Below, piece after piece: positions 1-6,287 of a DNA stretch of 6,287 nucleotides. This stretch comes from Acidobacteriota bacterium (GTDB taxonomy: Bacteria; Acidobacteriota; Thermoanaerobaculia; Thermoanaerobaculales; Thermoanaerobaculaceae). The stretch lies in assembly GCA_021782525.1 (NCBI GenBank), contig JAJXUY010000099.1:1-6287 (forward strand), written 5' to 3'. A model generated the notes under the pieces. That model was not told the DNA's origin. It made no database searches and saw only the letters and a program-made list of their open reading frames with translations. The position numbers were made by a program, and so were the translations under genes. Within the stretch, counting starts at the first letter, position 1; each line of letters opens with the position of its first letter.

Positions 1-1314
1 TGCCACTTCTACTTAGGGTCCGGCGACCCGAAGAACATGCCGGTGCTGCGGGCCGAGCTGCTGCGCTCGGTGTACCGCAACGACTTCACCACCGCCGGCA
101 AGATCCTCGGCCGGATCGGCGGCGCCCGAAAGCTCACCCCGGCCGTGCTCAAGGAGTGGTTCTACTACTTCTACCAGTGCACCGAGTGCCGGCGCTGCTC
201 CGTGTTCTGCCCGTACGGCATCGACACCGCCGAGATCACGATGCTCGCCCGCGAGCTGCTCAACCTCGTCGGTCTGAACATCAACTGGGTCATCGAGCCG
301 GTCGCCAACTGCGACCGCACCGGCAACCACCTCGGCATCCAGCCACACACGTTCAAGGACAACATCGAGTTCCTCGTCGACGAGCTCGAGGACGCGACCG
401 GGGTCCGCGTCGACCCCTCGATCAACCGCAAAGGGGCGGAGCTGCTGTTCGTGGTGCCGTCCGCGGACTACTTCGCCGAGCCCGGGATCTACACGTTCAT
501 GGGCTATCTCCTCCTCCTGCACGCCCTCGGCGTCGACTACACGCTCTCCGCCTACGCCTCCGAGGGCGGCAACTTCGGCCTGTTCACCTCGCACGACACG
601 ATCAAGCGGCTCAACTACAAGATCTACCACGAGGCGAAGCGGCTCGGCGTCAAGTGGATCCTCGGCGGCGAGTGCGGCCACATGTGGCGGGTGATCCACC
701 AGTACATGGACACGATGAACGGCCCGGCCGACTTCCTCGAGCCGCCGGTCAGCCCGATCACCGGCACCGCGTTCACCAACGCCGCGGCGACGAAGATGGT
801 GCACGTCTGCGAGTTCACCGCCGACCTGATCAAGCACGGCAAGCTCCGGCTCGACCCGGCGCGCAACGACCACCTGCGCGTCACCTTCCACGACTCGTGC
901 AACCCGGCGCGCGCGATGGGGATCCTCGAGGAGCCGCGCTACATCCTGCGCTCGGTCGTCAACAACTTCTTCGAGATGCCGGAGAACACGATCCGCGAGC
1001 AGACGTTCTGCTGCGGCGGCGGCGCCGGTCTCGGCAACGACGAGAACATGGAGATGCGCCTGCGCGGCGGCCTGCCGCGCGCCAACGCGGTCCGCTTCGT
1101 GCACGAGAAGCACGGCGTCAACCGCCTCGCCTGCATCTGCGCCATCGACCGCGCCGTGCTCACCACGCTGATGGAGTACTGGGTCCCGGAGGTGGACGTG
1201 TCGGGCGTGCACGAGTTGGTGGGCAACGCGCTCGTGATCGACGGCGAGAAGCCGAGGAACACCGATCTGCGGGGCCGGCCGCTGGCCGGCGGAAAGGGTG
1301 ACGCCGATGCGTGA
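1..1314 (+). CDS. dsrK: DsrK, HdrD-like Fe-S subunit of the DsrMKJOP complex (5' partial)
   Basis: Cytoplasmic catalytic subunit of DsrMKJOP, related to heterodisulfide reductase HdrD; in the family it is thought to act on the DsrC trisulfide/disulfide. The frame is open from base 1, so the ATG at 37 is internal; 437 residues remain and roughly 100 N-terminal residues are missing compared with the usual length. The fragment begins CHFYLGSGDPKNMPVLRAEL, where Cys1 is the last ligand of the first ferredoxin-type cluster. A complete second cluster motif, CTECRRCSVFCP, gives Cys60, 63, 66 and 70. The CCG-type region that carries the catalytic Fe-S centre follows: GGECGH (Cys225), HDSCNPARAMG (Cys300), FCCGGGAGLG (Cys337/338) and ACICAIDR (Cys378/380). 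The last pair is spaced CxC rather than the CxxC of the HdrB/HdrD consensus. Its stop lies inside the start of dsrJ, so the two are translationally coupled. Identification is strong; the direction of electron flow is not visible. Confidence 0.96.
   Translation, partial: CHFYLGSGDPKNMPVLRAELLRSVYRNDFTTAGKILGRIGGARKLTPAVLKEWFYYFYQCTECRRCSVFCPYGIDTAEITMLARELLNLVGLNINWVIEPVANCDRTGNHLGIQPHTFKDNIEFLVDELEDATGVRVDPSINRKGAELLFVVPSADYFAEPGIYTFMGYLLLLHALGVDYTLSAYASEGGNFGLFTSHDTIKRLNYKIYHEAKRLGVKWILGGECGHMWRVIHQYMDTMNGPADFLEPPVSPITGTAFTNAAATKMVHVCEFTADLIKHGKLRLDPARNDHLRVTFHDSCNPARAMGILEEPRYILRSVVNNFFEMPENTIREQTFCCGGGAGLGNDENMEMRLRGGLPRANAVRFVHEKHGVNRLACICAIDRAVLTTLMEYWVPEVDVSGVHELVGNALVIDGEKPRNTDLRGRPLAGGKGDADA
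1291..1298 (+). promoter_or_regulatory. Ribosome binding site of dsrJ, decides its start
   Basis: The purine-rich GGAAAGGG inside the end of dsrK sits 8 bases before the ATG at 1307. It overlaps the alternative GTG at 1298 and so cannot serve that codon. This favours ATG 1307 as the dsrJ start. Confidence 0.6.
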
Positions 1315-1687
1315 CCGCGGCAGGATCGTCACCGGCCTGGCCGTCTTCGTCGCCGTGGCGCTGGCGCCGGTCTGGCAGGCGGCGCTGCACGGGGCGGCCC
1401 GCCGGCCGGAGCCGAAGATCGTGACCACCGCGAAGCAGTGCGTCGAGCCGACCGCCGCGATGCGGCGCGATCACATGGACCTGCTCTACGCCTGGCGCGA
1501 CACCGTCGTGCGCCGCGGCCAGCGCTCCTACCTGGCGGCGGACGGCAAGACCGTGACGATGAGCCTCACCGGCACGTGCATGAAGTGTCACCCGAACAAG
1601 AAGGAGTTCTGCGACGCCTGCCACAACTACCTCGCGGTCTCCCCGTACTGCTGGGAGTGCCACATCGAGCCGAAGGAGAAATCGTGA
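1307..1687 (+). CDS. dsrJ: DsrJ, membrane-anchored triheme cytochrome c
   Basis: Periplasmic electron-transfer subunit of DsrMKJOP, 126 residues, a normal size for DsrJ. Residues 7-27 form one hydrophobic segment, probably an uncleaved signal anchor. Three CXXCH haem c sites are packed in the last third: CMKCH (91-95), CDACH (102-106) and CWECH (115-119). Upstream of them the family pattern KQCVEP...MRRDHM is present. Its Cys45 matches in position the cysteine that is the distal ligand of the His/Cys-ligated haem in the Allochromatium vinosum protein (Cys46 there). His56 and Met57 of the RRDHM motif are further candidate axial ligands. The ATG at 1307 was preferred to GTG 1298 on ribosome-binding-site spacing. 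The gene overlaps dsrK by 8 bases and shares the A of its TGA with the ATG of dsrO. The gene order and three-haem count make the call secure; haem ligation is inferred from family knowledge. Confidence 0.95.
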   Translation: MRDRGRIVTGLAVFVAVALAPVWQAALHGAARRPEPKIVTTAKQCVEPTAAMRRDHMDLLYAWRDTVVRRGQRSYLAADGKTVTMSLTGTCMKCHPNKKEFCDACHNYLAVSPYCWECHIEPKEKS

Positions 1688-2457
1688 TGGGACAGGACCG
1701 CAGGGGGTTCCTCAAGCTCGCCGGTCTGGCCGCGGTCTGCGCCACGGCCAGGGAGTCGCTCACCCGGCTCGCCGGCGCGGCCGGCACCGAGCCGCGGCCA
1801 TCCGCCAAGGCGCCGAAGGTCCGCTGGGCGATGGTCGTGGACCCGCGCCGTTGTCTCGAGCAGCAGAACTGCACCGCCTGCATCGACGCCTGCGACCACG
1901 CCCACAACGTCCCGGCGTTCACCAACCCGCGCCACGAGGTCAAGTGGATCTGGAAGACGCGCTTCGACGAGGCGTTCCCGGACCAGGACTCGCGCTACAT
2001 CGACCCGGCGCTCACCTCCGAGGCCGTGCTGGCGCTGTGCAACCACTGCGACAACCCGCCGTGCGTGCGCGTCTGCCCGACCCAGGCGACGTGGAAGCGC
2101 GACGACGGCATCGTGGCGATGGACTGGCACCGCTGCATCGGCTGCCGCTACTGCATGGCTGCCTGCCCGTACGGCTCCCGCAGCTTCAACTGGGAGGACC
2201 CGCGCCCGCACATCGCGCACGAGAACCCCGACTTCCCCACCCGCACGAAGGGCGTCGTGGAGAAGTGCACGTTCTGCGACGAGCGCATCGATCGCGGCGA
2301 GCTGCCGGCGTGCGTGGTCGCGTGCAAGGAGAAGGCGCTGGTGTTCGGCGACCTGAACGATCCCGACTCCGAGGTGCGGCGCCTCCTGCGCACGCGCTTC
2401 GCGCTGCGCCGCCGCGCCGGCCTCGGGACGCAACCGGAAGTGTTCTACCTAGTGTGA
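1687..2457 (+). CDS. dsrO: DsrO, Tat-exported ferredoxin-like subunit
   Basis: Periplasmic iron-sulfur subunit of DsrMKJOP, 256 residues, expected to relay electrons between DsrJ and the membrane protein DsrP. The N-terminus carries a twin-arginine signal, DRRGFLKLAG (residues 4-13), followed by an Ala-rich stretch that could be cleaved near residues 29-33. Four cysteine groups of the PsrB/NrfC type follow: Cys56/62/65/69, Cys118/121/126/130, Cys150/153/156/160 (CIGCRYCMAACP) and Cys194/197/209/213. That is enough for four [4Fe-4S] clusters. The first group is spaced CX5CX2CX3C, wider than the usual CX2CX2CX3C. The start ATG is fixed by the Tat signal and by AAGGAG at 1673-1678, 8 bases upstream; the same frame is open further 5' but that part is a shadow of dsrJ. 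TGATG overlap with dsrJ indicates translational coupling. Confidence 0.95.
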   Translation: MGQDRRGFLKLAGLAAVCATARESLTRLAGAAGTEPRPSAKAPKVRWAMVVDPRRCLEQQNCTACIDACDHAHNVPAFTNPRHEVKWIWKTRFDEAFPDQDSRYIDPALTSEAVLALCNHCDNPPCVRVCPTQATWKRDDGIVAMDWHRCIGCRYCMAACPYGSRSFNWEDPRPHIAHENPDFPTRTKGVVEKCTFCDERIDRGELPACVVACKEKALVFGDLNDPDSEVRRLLRTRFALRRRAGLGTQPEVFYLV

Positions 2458-2461
2458 GGTG
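2456..2461 (+). promoter_or_regulatory. Ribosome binding site of dsrP
   Basis: GAGGTG overlaps the dsrO stop codon and its GAGG core lies 5 bases before ATG 2465. The in-frame GTG at 2459 is part of this site, which makes the ATG the more likely start and shortens the protein by two residues. Confidence 0.5.
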
Positions 2462-2464
2462 ACC

Positions 2465-3622
2465 ATGCTCGAAAAGGCACTCGTCGGGGGTCGCGGATAC
2501 TGGCGCTGGATCTTGGCACTCGGGGTCGTGATCGCCCTCGGGCTCGTCTCGTACCTGCGGCAGTTCGCGTTCGGCCTCGGCATCACCGGCCTCTCCCGCG
2601 ACGTGACGTGGGGGTTGTACATCGCCCAGTTCACGTTCCTGGTCGGTGTCGCGGCGTCGGCCGTGATGGTCGTCCTCCCCTACTACCTGCACAACTTCAA
2701 GATGTTCGGCAAGCTCACGATCCTCGGCGAGTTCCTGGCGATCTCCGCGGTGACGATGTGCATGCTCTTCATCTTCGTCGACATGGGCCAGCCGACGCGC
2801 GTCCTCAACGTGATGCTCTACCCCACGCCGCACTCGCTCATGTTCTGGGACATGGTGTCGCTCTCCGGCTACCTCGTCCTCAACGTGGTGATCTCGCACG
2901 TGACGCTCGCCGCCGAGCGCAACAGCGTCCCGCCCCCCCGCTGGATCAAGCCGGTGATCATCCTCTCGATCCCGTGGGCGGTCAGCATCCACACCGTCAC
3001 CGCGTTCCTCTACTCCGGCCTCGCCGCGCGGCCGTTCTGGATGACGGCGATCCTGGCGCCGCGCTTCCTCGCCTCCGCGTTCTCCGCCGGCCCCGCGCTC
3101 CTCATCCTGTTCTGCCTCGTGCTCCGCCGCGTCACCCGCTTCGACGCCGGCCGCGAGCCGATCCAGCGCCTCGCGATCATCGTGACGTACGCGATGTTGA
3201 TCAACGTCTTCTTCGTCCTGATGGAGCTGTTCACCGCCCTGTACAGCAACATCCCCGAGGACGTGGAGCACTTCAAGTTCCTCTTCGTCGGGCTCGAGGG
3301 CAACACGACCCTGGTGCCGTGGATGTGGGCTTCGGCGGTGCTCTCGGTCGCGGCGCTCGTGCTCCTCGTCAACCCGAGGACGCGGCACGACGAGCGCACG
3401 CTGGCCGCGGCGTGCGTCGCCGTCTTCCTCGGGCTCTGGATCGAGAAGGGGCTCGGGTTGATCATCGCCGGGTTCGAGCCTTCGCCGCTCGGCGCCGTGA
3501 CCGCCTACACCCCGACCGTTCCCGAGATCTCGATCACGCTGGGCATCTACGCCTTTGGCCTCCTGCTCATCACGCTCCTGTACAAGATCGCGTTGTCGGT
3601 CAGGGGCGAGACGGCGGCGTAA
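2465..3622 (+). CDS. dsrP: DsrP, NrfD-type integral membrane quinone-interacting subunit
   Basis: Membrane subunit of DsrMKJOP from the NrfD/PsrC family, which exchanges electrons between membrane quinones and a periplasmic Fe-S partner, here DsrO. It has 385 residues with about ten hydrophobic segments at roughly 14-34, 48-72, 86-107, 126-148, 161-182, 196-221, 235-260, 284-302, 312-335 and 353-377. Ten helices and this length are typical of DsrP. Family-like features are the N-terminal GLSRDVTWGLYIAQFTFLVG region (residues 42-61), the MGQPTRVLNV loop (107-116), a PHSLMFWDM segment (122-130) and an acidic loop NIPEDVEHFKF near 262-272. The gene starts 7 bases after dsrO in the same operon. 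A run of seven C bases near 2933-2939 lies in the SVPPPRW codons, but the frame continues unbroken. Family assignment is firm; the name DsrP rests on position after dsrO. Confidence 0.94.
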   Translation: MLEKALVGGRGYWRWILALGVVIALGLVSYLRQFAFGLGITGLSRDVTWGLYIAQFTFLVGVAASAVMVVLPYYLHNFKMFGKLTILGEFLAISAVTMCMLFIFVDMGQPTRVLNVMLYPTPHSLMFWDMVSLSGYLVLNVVISHVTLAAERNSVPPPRWIKPVIILSIPWAVSIHTVTAFLYSGLAARPFWMTAILAPRFLASAFSAGPALLILFCLVLRRVTRFDAGREPIQRLAIIVTYAMLINVFFVLMELFTALYSNIPEDVEHFKFLFVGLEGNTTLVPWMWASAVLSVAALVLLVNPRTRHDERTLAAACVAVFLGLWIEKGLGLIIAGFEPSPLGAVTAYTPTVPEISITLGIYAFGLLLITLLYKIALSVRGETAA

Positions 3623-3680
3623 CGGCAGCGGCTCACACGCGCGGCCGCGGCGCCCGCAGCCGCACCCGGGGGAGGGACGG
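3623..3680 (+). other. 58-base spacer between dsrP and the reductase gene
   Basis: This very GC-rich spacer contains a 10-base palindrome, CGCGGCCGCG, without a loop or T-run, so no terminator is supported. I see no convincing -10/-35 pair. It ends in GGAGGG (3671-3676), a good Shine-Dalgarno site that lies 4 bases (5 from its GGAGG core) before the ATG at 3681 and fixes the next start. Read-through from the dsr operon is the simplest interpretation. Confidence 0.5.
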
Positions 3681-5348
3681 ATGGCGAACGGCACGCGCCG
3701 CGTGGTGATCGTCGGGGCCTCGGCGGCCGGCCTGCGCTGCGCCGCCCGCCTGGTACGCCTGCGGCCCGACTGGGCCGTCACCGTCGTCGAGCAGCGCGAG
3801 GTGTTCTCGTACGCCGCGTGCGGCCTGCCGTACGTGCTCTCCGGCGATGTCGACGACGCCGCGGCGCTGCGCCGCACCAGCGACGGCGCCGTGCGCGACG
3901 CCGAGTACTTCGCCGCAGTCAAGGGCGTGGCGGTCCTCGCCGGGCGACGCGCCGACGCGATCGACGCCGCCGGGCGGACGCTGACCGTGACCGGCCCGGA
4001 CGGCCGTGCCGAACGGCTGGAGTGGGACGAGCTCGTGCTCGCGACGGGCGCCTCGGCGTGCCGCCTGCCGGGGCAGCCCGACCACCCCCGGGTCCGCTCG
4101 CTCCACCTCCTCGAGGACCTCGAGCCGCTGCTCGGCGGCCTGCGCCGCGGCGCGATCGCCCGTGTCGCGATCGCCGGCGCCGGTCTCGTCGGCTGCGAGC
4201 TGGCCGAGGCGTTCCGCGCGTTGTGGGGCGCCGAGGTCGTGCTGCTCGAGGCGGCCGCCGCGCCGCTCTCGGGGGTCGTCGACGCCGAGATCGGCACGGT
4301 GGTTGCCGCCACCCTGCGGCGGGCCGGGGTGGAGCTGCGCACCGGCGCCCCGGTCGCTGCGATCACCGCCGGCGACAAACGGGTCGAGTTGACGGCCGCG
4401 GGTGAGCGACTCGGCGCCGACGCGCTGGTCGTCGCCGTCGGCGTCCGTCCCGAGGTGGCGCTCGCCCGGGACGCCGGCATCGCGTTGGGCGCCACCGGCG
4501 CCATCGCGGTCGACGACCGCCTCGCGACCGGCGTCGCTCACGTCTGGGCGATCGGCGACTGCGCCGAGGTGCGCCGGCGGCCGGACTGGGGCGCCGCCTG
4601 CATGCCGCTCGGCTCGCTCGCCAACCGGCAGGGGCGCACGCTGGCCAACATCCTCGCCGGGCGCGACGAGCGTTGCGCCGGCGCCGTGGGCGCGGTTGCG
4701 GCGAAGGTGTTCGACCTCAACGTGGCGGCCACCGGTCTCACTCGCGCCCGCGCCGAGGCGCTCGGGCTGGCCGCGCGCTCCGTGTGGATCACGGCCCACG
4801 ACCGCGCCCACTACTGGCCCGAGGCGAAGGAGATCGTGATTCACCTCGTGTACGAGCCCGCGACCCGGCGCGTGCTCGGGGTGCAGGCGGTCGGCGCCGG
4901 CGAGGTCGCCAAGCGGGTGGACGTGGCGTCGTCGCTGATCGCCCGCGGCGCCGACCTTGCGGCGCTGGCCGACCTCGAGCAGGCGTACGCGCCGCCGTAC
5001 GCCCCCGCGATCGACCCGCTCGCCACGGCGGCGTTCGTCGCCTTAAACCAGGAGGATGGGCTCGTCGCGCGGCGGCCCGACGACCTCCGGCCCGGCGACC
5101 GCCTGCTCGACGTGCGCCACCCCGGCGAGCGCGCCGGCCGCCCGATCCCCGGCGCGACCACCATCCCCCTCGAGGAGCTGCGCGCGGCGCTACCGCTCCC
5201 CGCCGGCGGCCCCTGGCTCGCGGTCTGCGAGCGCGGCGCCAGGTCCGCGGAGGCCGCGCGCCTGGTGCGGTCGGCGGGCGGCTCGGCGAGCTACCTCGGC
5301 GGCGGCCTGCAGCTGCGGGCGATGATGGGCCTGGAGCGCGAGCCGTGA
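3681..5348 (+). CDS. FAD-dependent CoA-disulfide/persulfide reductase fused to a rhodanese domain
   Basis: Cytoplasmic NAD(P)H- and FAD-dependent reductase of the single-cysteine CoADR/NPSR group; characterised fusions reduce CoA-disulfide, CoA-persulfide or polysulfide. It has 555 residues. The FAD site is VVIVGASAAG (8-17). The redox cysteine is Cys47 in SYAACGLPYVL, matching the SFxNCGLPYY motif. The NAD(P)H-binding Rossmann motif is AGAGLVG (165-171) and the second FAD contact is WAIGDCAEV (289-297). The dimerisation domain covers about 335-447 and ends in AYAPPYAPAIDPL, whose tyrosines resemble those of the CoADR active site; Tyr378 in HYWPEAKEI is a second candidate. A rhodanese domain occupies about 455-545, with LLDVRHPGER and an intact active loop CERGARS with Cys516. 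Start ATG is supported by GGAGGG; the longer open frame is a dsrP shadow. It is not DsrL, which is a GltD-like protein with Fe-S motifs. The exact substrate is inference. Confidence 0.9.
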   Translation: MANGTRRVVIVGASAAGLRCAARLVRLRPDWAVTVVEQREVFSYAACGLPYVLSGDVDDAAALRRTSDGAVRDAEYFAAVKGVAVLAGRRADAIDAAGRTLTVTGPDGRAERLEWDELVLATGASACRLPGQPDHPRVRSLHLLEDLEPLLGGLRRGAIARVAIAGAGLVGCELAEAFRALWGAEVVLLEAAAAPLSGVVDAEIGTVVAATLRRAGVELRTGAPVAAITAGDKRVELTAAGERLGADALVVAVGVRPEVALARDAGIALGATGAIAVDDRLATGVAHVWAIGDCAEVRRRPDWGAACMPLGSLANRQGRTLANILAGRDERCAGAVGAVAAKVFDLNVAATGLTRARAEALGLAARSVWITAHDRAHYWPEAKEIVIHLVYEPATRRVLGVQAVGAGEVAKRVDVASSLIARGADLAALADLEQAYAPPYAPAIDPLATAAFVALNQEDGLVARRPDDLRPGDRLLDVRHPGERAGRPIPGATTIPLEELRAALPLPAGGPWLAVCERGARSAEAARLVRSAGGSASYLGGGLQLRAMMGLEREP

Positions 5349-5390
5349 GGCGCGGGCTGGGCCAGCGAGGCGGCACCTTGTTCCTGTACC
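5349..5390 (+). other. 42-base spacer before cysG
   Basis: No clear Shine-Dalgarno sequence lies at a useful distance from the ATG at 5391; the only purine cluster, GAGG at 5367-5370, is 20 bases away. The last 15 bases are less GC-rich, but no -10/-35 pair can be defended. Leaderless or weakly initiated translation, or a later start (ATG 5427), remains possible. Confidence 0.35.
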
Positions 5391-6287
5391 ATGGCCGCCG
5401 TGGGTGAGCGTCCCGATTCCGCGACGATGCTGCCGGTCATGCTCGACGTTTCCGGCCGCGACTGCCTCGTCGTCGGCGGCGGCGAGGTCGGCCGGCGCAA
5501 GGCGCTCGCGCTGCTCGATGCCGGCGCCCGGGTCACCGTCGTCGACCCCGACCCGATGGCCGCGCTCGCGGCGCTGGCAAACGCCGGCCGGCTGCGGCTC
5601 GAGCGCCGCGCCTACCGCGCGGGCGAGGCCGCTCGGTACCGCCTCGTCTACGCCGCCACCAACGACCACGAGACCAACCGCCGGGCCGCGGCGGACGCCG
5701 AGGGAGCGGGGGTCTGGGCCAACGTCGCCGACGAGCCGGAGCTGTGCACGTTCCACGTGCCGGCGCGCGTCCGCCGCGGCGCCCTGCAGGTCGCCATCGC
5801 ATCCAACGGCGAGGCGCCGTTCGCGGTCCGCCGCCTGCGCCAGCTCCTCGAGCGCCGCCTCGCGGGCGACTGGGCCGCGTGGATCGCCGCGGCGGCCCGC
5901 TTCCGCACCCGTGTCCGCACGCTTGCGGTCGCACCCGAGGAGCGGGAACGCCTCTTCGACAGCTTCTTCGCCGCCACGGTGGCGCCGCAGGCGCTGAGCG
6001 CGCGCGTGCCCGCCGCCGAGGAGGAAGCCGCCTGGATCGCGGGAGCCACGGCGCCGGCCGGCGCGGCGGCCGGGCGCGGCTTCGTCTCGCTCGTCGGCGC
6101 CGGTCCGGGCGACCCCGGCCTGCTCACGCTGCGCGCTCGCCAGCGGCTGCTGGCCGCCGACGTGGTCGTCTACGACCGCCTCGCGGAGCCGGTGCTCCCC
6201 CCCGACCTGCCCGCGTCCGTCGAGCTCCACTCCGTCGGCAAGGAGGCCGGCCACCACCCGGTCCCCCAGGGTGAGATCAACGCGCTG
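5391..6287 (+). CDS. cysG: CysG-like siroheme synthase: precorrin-2 dehydrogenase/ferrochelatase fused to uroporphyrinogen-III methyltransferase (3' partial)
   Basis: Makes siroheme from uroporphyrinogen III: the C-terminal SUMT (CobA) module methylates it to precorrin-2, and the N-terminal module oxidises this with NAD+ and inserts iron. 299 residues are present and the frame runs off the window. The N-terminal module (about 13-210) has LDVSGRDCLVVGGGEVGRRK (18-37), AATNDHETNRR (88-98, with Asp92 a candidate for the conserved active-site Asp) and NVADEPELCTFHVPA (111-125). The loop that is usually SxGGxSPxxAR reads ASNGEAPFAVRR (137-148), lacking the second Gly and the Ser. The SUMT module begins at FVSLVGAGPGDPGLLTLRAR (231-250), then ADVVVYDRL and VGKEAGHHPVPQGEIN (282-297), all standard for the family; about 200 residues should follow. 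ATG 5391 was chosen although no ribosome site is visible; homology to the family begins at Met13 (ATG 5427). Siroheme is the DsrAB cofactor, which explains its place beside the dsr genes. Confidence 0.92.
   Translation, partial: MAAVGERPDSATMLPVMLDVSGRDCLVVGGGEVGRRKALALLDAGARVTVVDPDPMAALAALANAGRLRLERRAYRAGEAARYRLVYAATNDHETNRRAAADAEGAGVWANVADEPELCTFHVPARVRRGALQVAIASNGEAPFAVRRLRQLLERRLAGDWAAWIAAAARFRTRVRTLAVAPEERERLFDSFFAATVAPQALSARVPAAEEEAAWIAGATAPAGAAAGRGFVSLVGAGPGDPGLLTLRARQRLLAADVVVYDRLAEPVLPPDLPASVELHSVGKEAGHHPVPQGEINAL

Noticed and set aside
13..1428. A 471-residue - strand open frame opposite dsrK
   Set aside because: Same reason: antisense to a clear dsrK, repetitive Ala/Val/Glu/Arg composition, no family resemblance.
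1438..1686. In-frame upstream extension of dsrO
   Set aside because: It overlaps the haem-binding part of dsrJ in another frame and would bury the Tat signal; the ATG at 1687 has a good ribosome site.
3643..3652. Palindrome CGCGGCCGCG in the dsrP-reductase spacer as a possible terminator
   Set aside because: No loop, no T-run, and such palindromes arise easily in this base composition.
2186..4504. A 772-residue open frame on the - strand spanning dsrO, dsrP and part of the reductase gene
   Set aside because: It lies antisense to three well-identified genes, has low-complexity Arg/Ala/Ser/Pro and Glu/Asp/Val/Gly-rich composition and no recognisable motif. Long antisense frames are expected in such GC-rich coding DNA.
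5043..5045. Rare TTA leucine codon in the reductase gene (another at 13-15 in dsrK) as a bldA-type regulatory signal
   Set aside because: Two scattered TTA codons without evidence of a Streptomyces-like host do not support regulation.
5044..5058. TAA followed by AGGAGG and ATG at the reductase-rhodanese junction, resembling a gene boundary or a frameshift
   Set aside because: The stop and ATG are in a different frame from both domains. The reading frame of the fusion is continuous, the join matches known CoADR-rhodanese fusions, and no in-frame start follows closely.
6196..6203. C-run in cysG, and a similar one near 2933-2939 in dsrP, as possible slippage or sequencing-error sites
   Set aside because: The reading frame and family motifs continue correctly on both sides of each run.

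Overview
The window is a compact, very GC-rich stretch (well above 65% G+C by eye, with strong G/C bias at third codon positions). All genes are on the + strand and there are almost no non-coding bases. It holds the 3' part of a dissimilatory sulfur-metabolism locus. No rRNA, tRNA, mobile element or CRISPR array is visible. The composition and reliance on short, overlapping junctions fit a high-GC actinobacterium-like bacterium, such as a lineage near the Thermoleophilia. That placement is a guess from base composition; a high-GC proteobacterium or acidobacterium is also possible.

Layout: (1) 1-1314, dsrK without its N-terminus, the HdrD-like Fe-S subunit. (2) 1307-1687, dsrJ, a membrane-anchored triheme cytochrome c. 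(3) 1687-2457, dsrO, a Tat-exported protein with four [4Fe-4S] motifs. (4) 2465-3622, dsrP, an NrfD-type quinone-interacting membrane protein. These four are joined by overlaps or a 7-base gap and form one translationally coupled unit, the KJOP part of the DsrMKJOP transmembrane complex; dsrM should lie just upstream. (5) After 58 bases, 3681-5348 encodes a CoA-disulfide/persulfide reductase-type flavoprotein with a C-terminal rhodanese domain. (6) After 42 bases, 5391 to the window end encodes a CysG-like siroheme synthase: a precorrin-2 dehydrogenase/ferrochelatase module followed by the start of a uroporphyrinogen-III methyltransferase module.

The genes make sense together. DsrMKJOP exchanges electrons between the quinone pool or periplasm and a cytoplasmic thiol/disulfide or DsrC-trisulfide reaction at DsrK. 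The rhodanese-reductase fusion can handle sulfane sulfur at the expense of NAD(P)H. CysG supplies siroheme, the cofactor of the sulfite reductase DsrAB, whose genes are not in the window. Whether the pathway runs towards sulfite reduction or sulfur oxidation cannot be decided here, because dsrAB, dsrC, dsrD, dsrL and dsrEFH are all outside the window. I do not see an undescribed system. The most interesting points are the linkage of a persulfide reductase-rhodanese fusion and siroheme synthase to dsrKJOP in this kind of genome, and some motif departures in DsrK and CysG.
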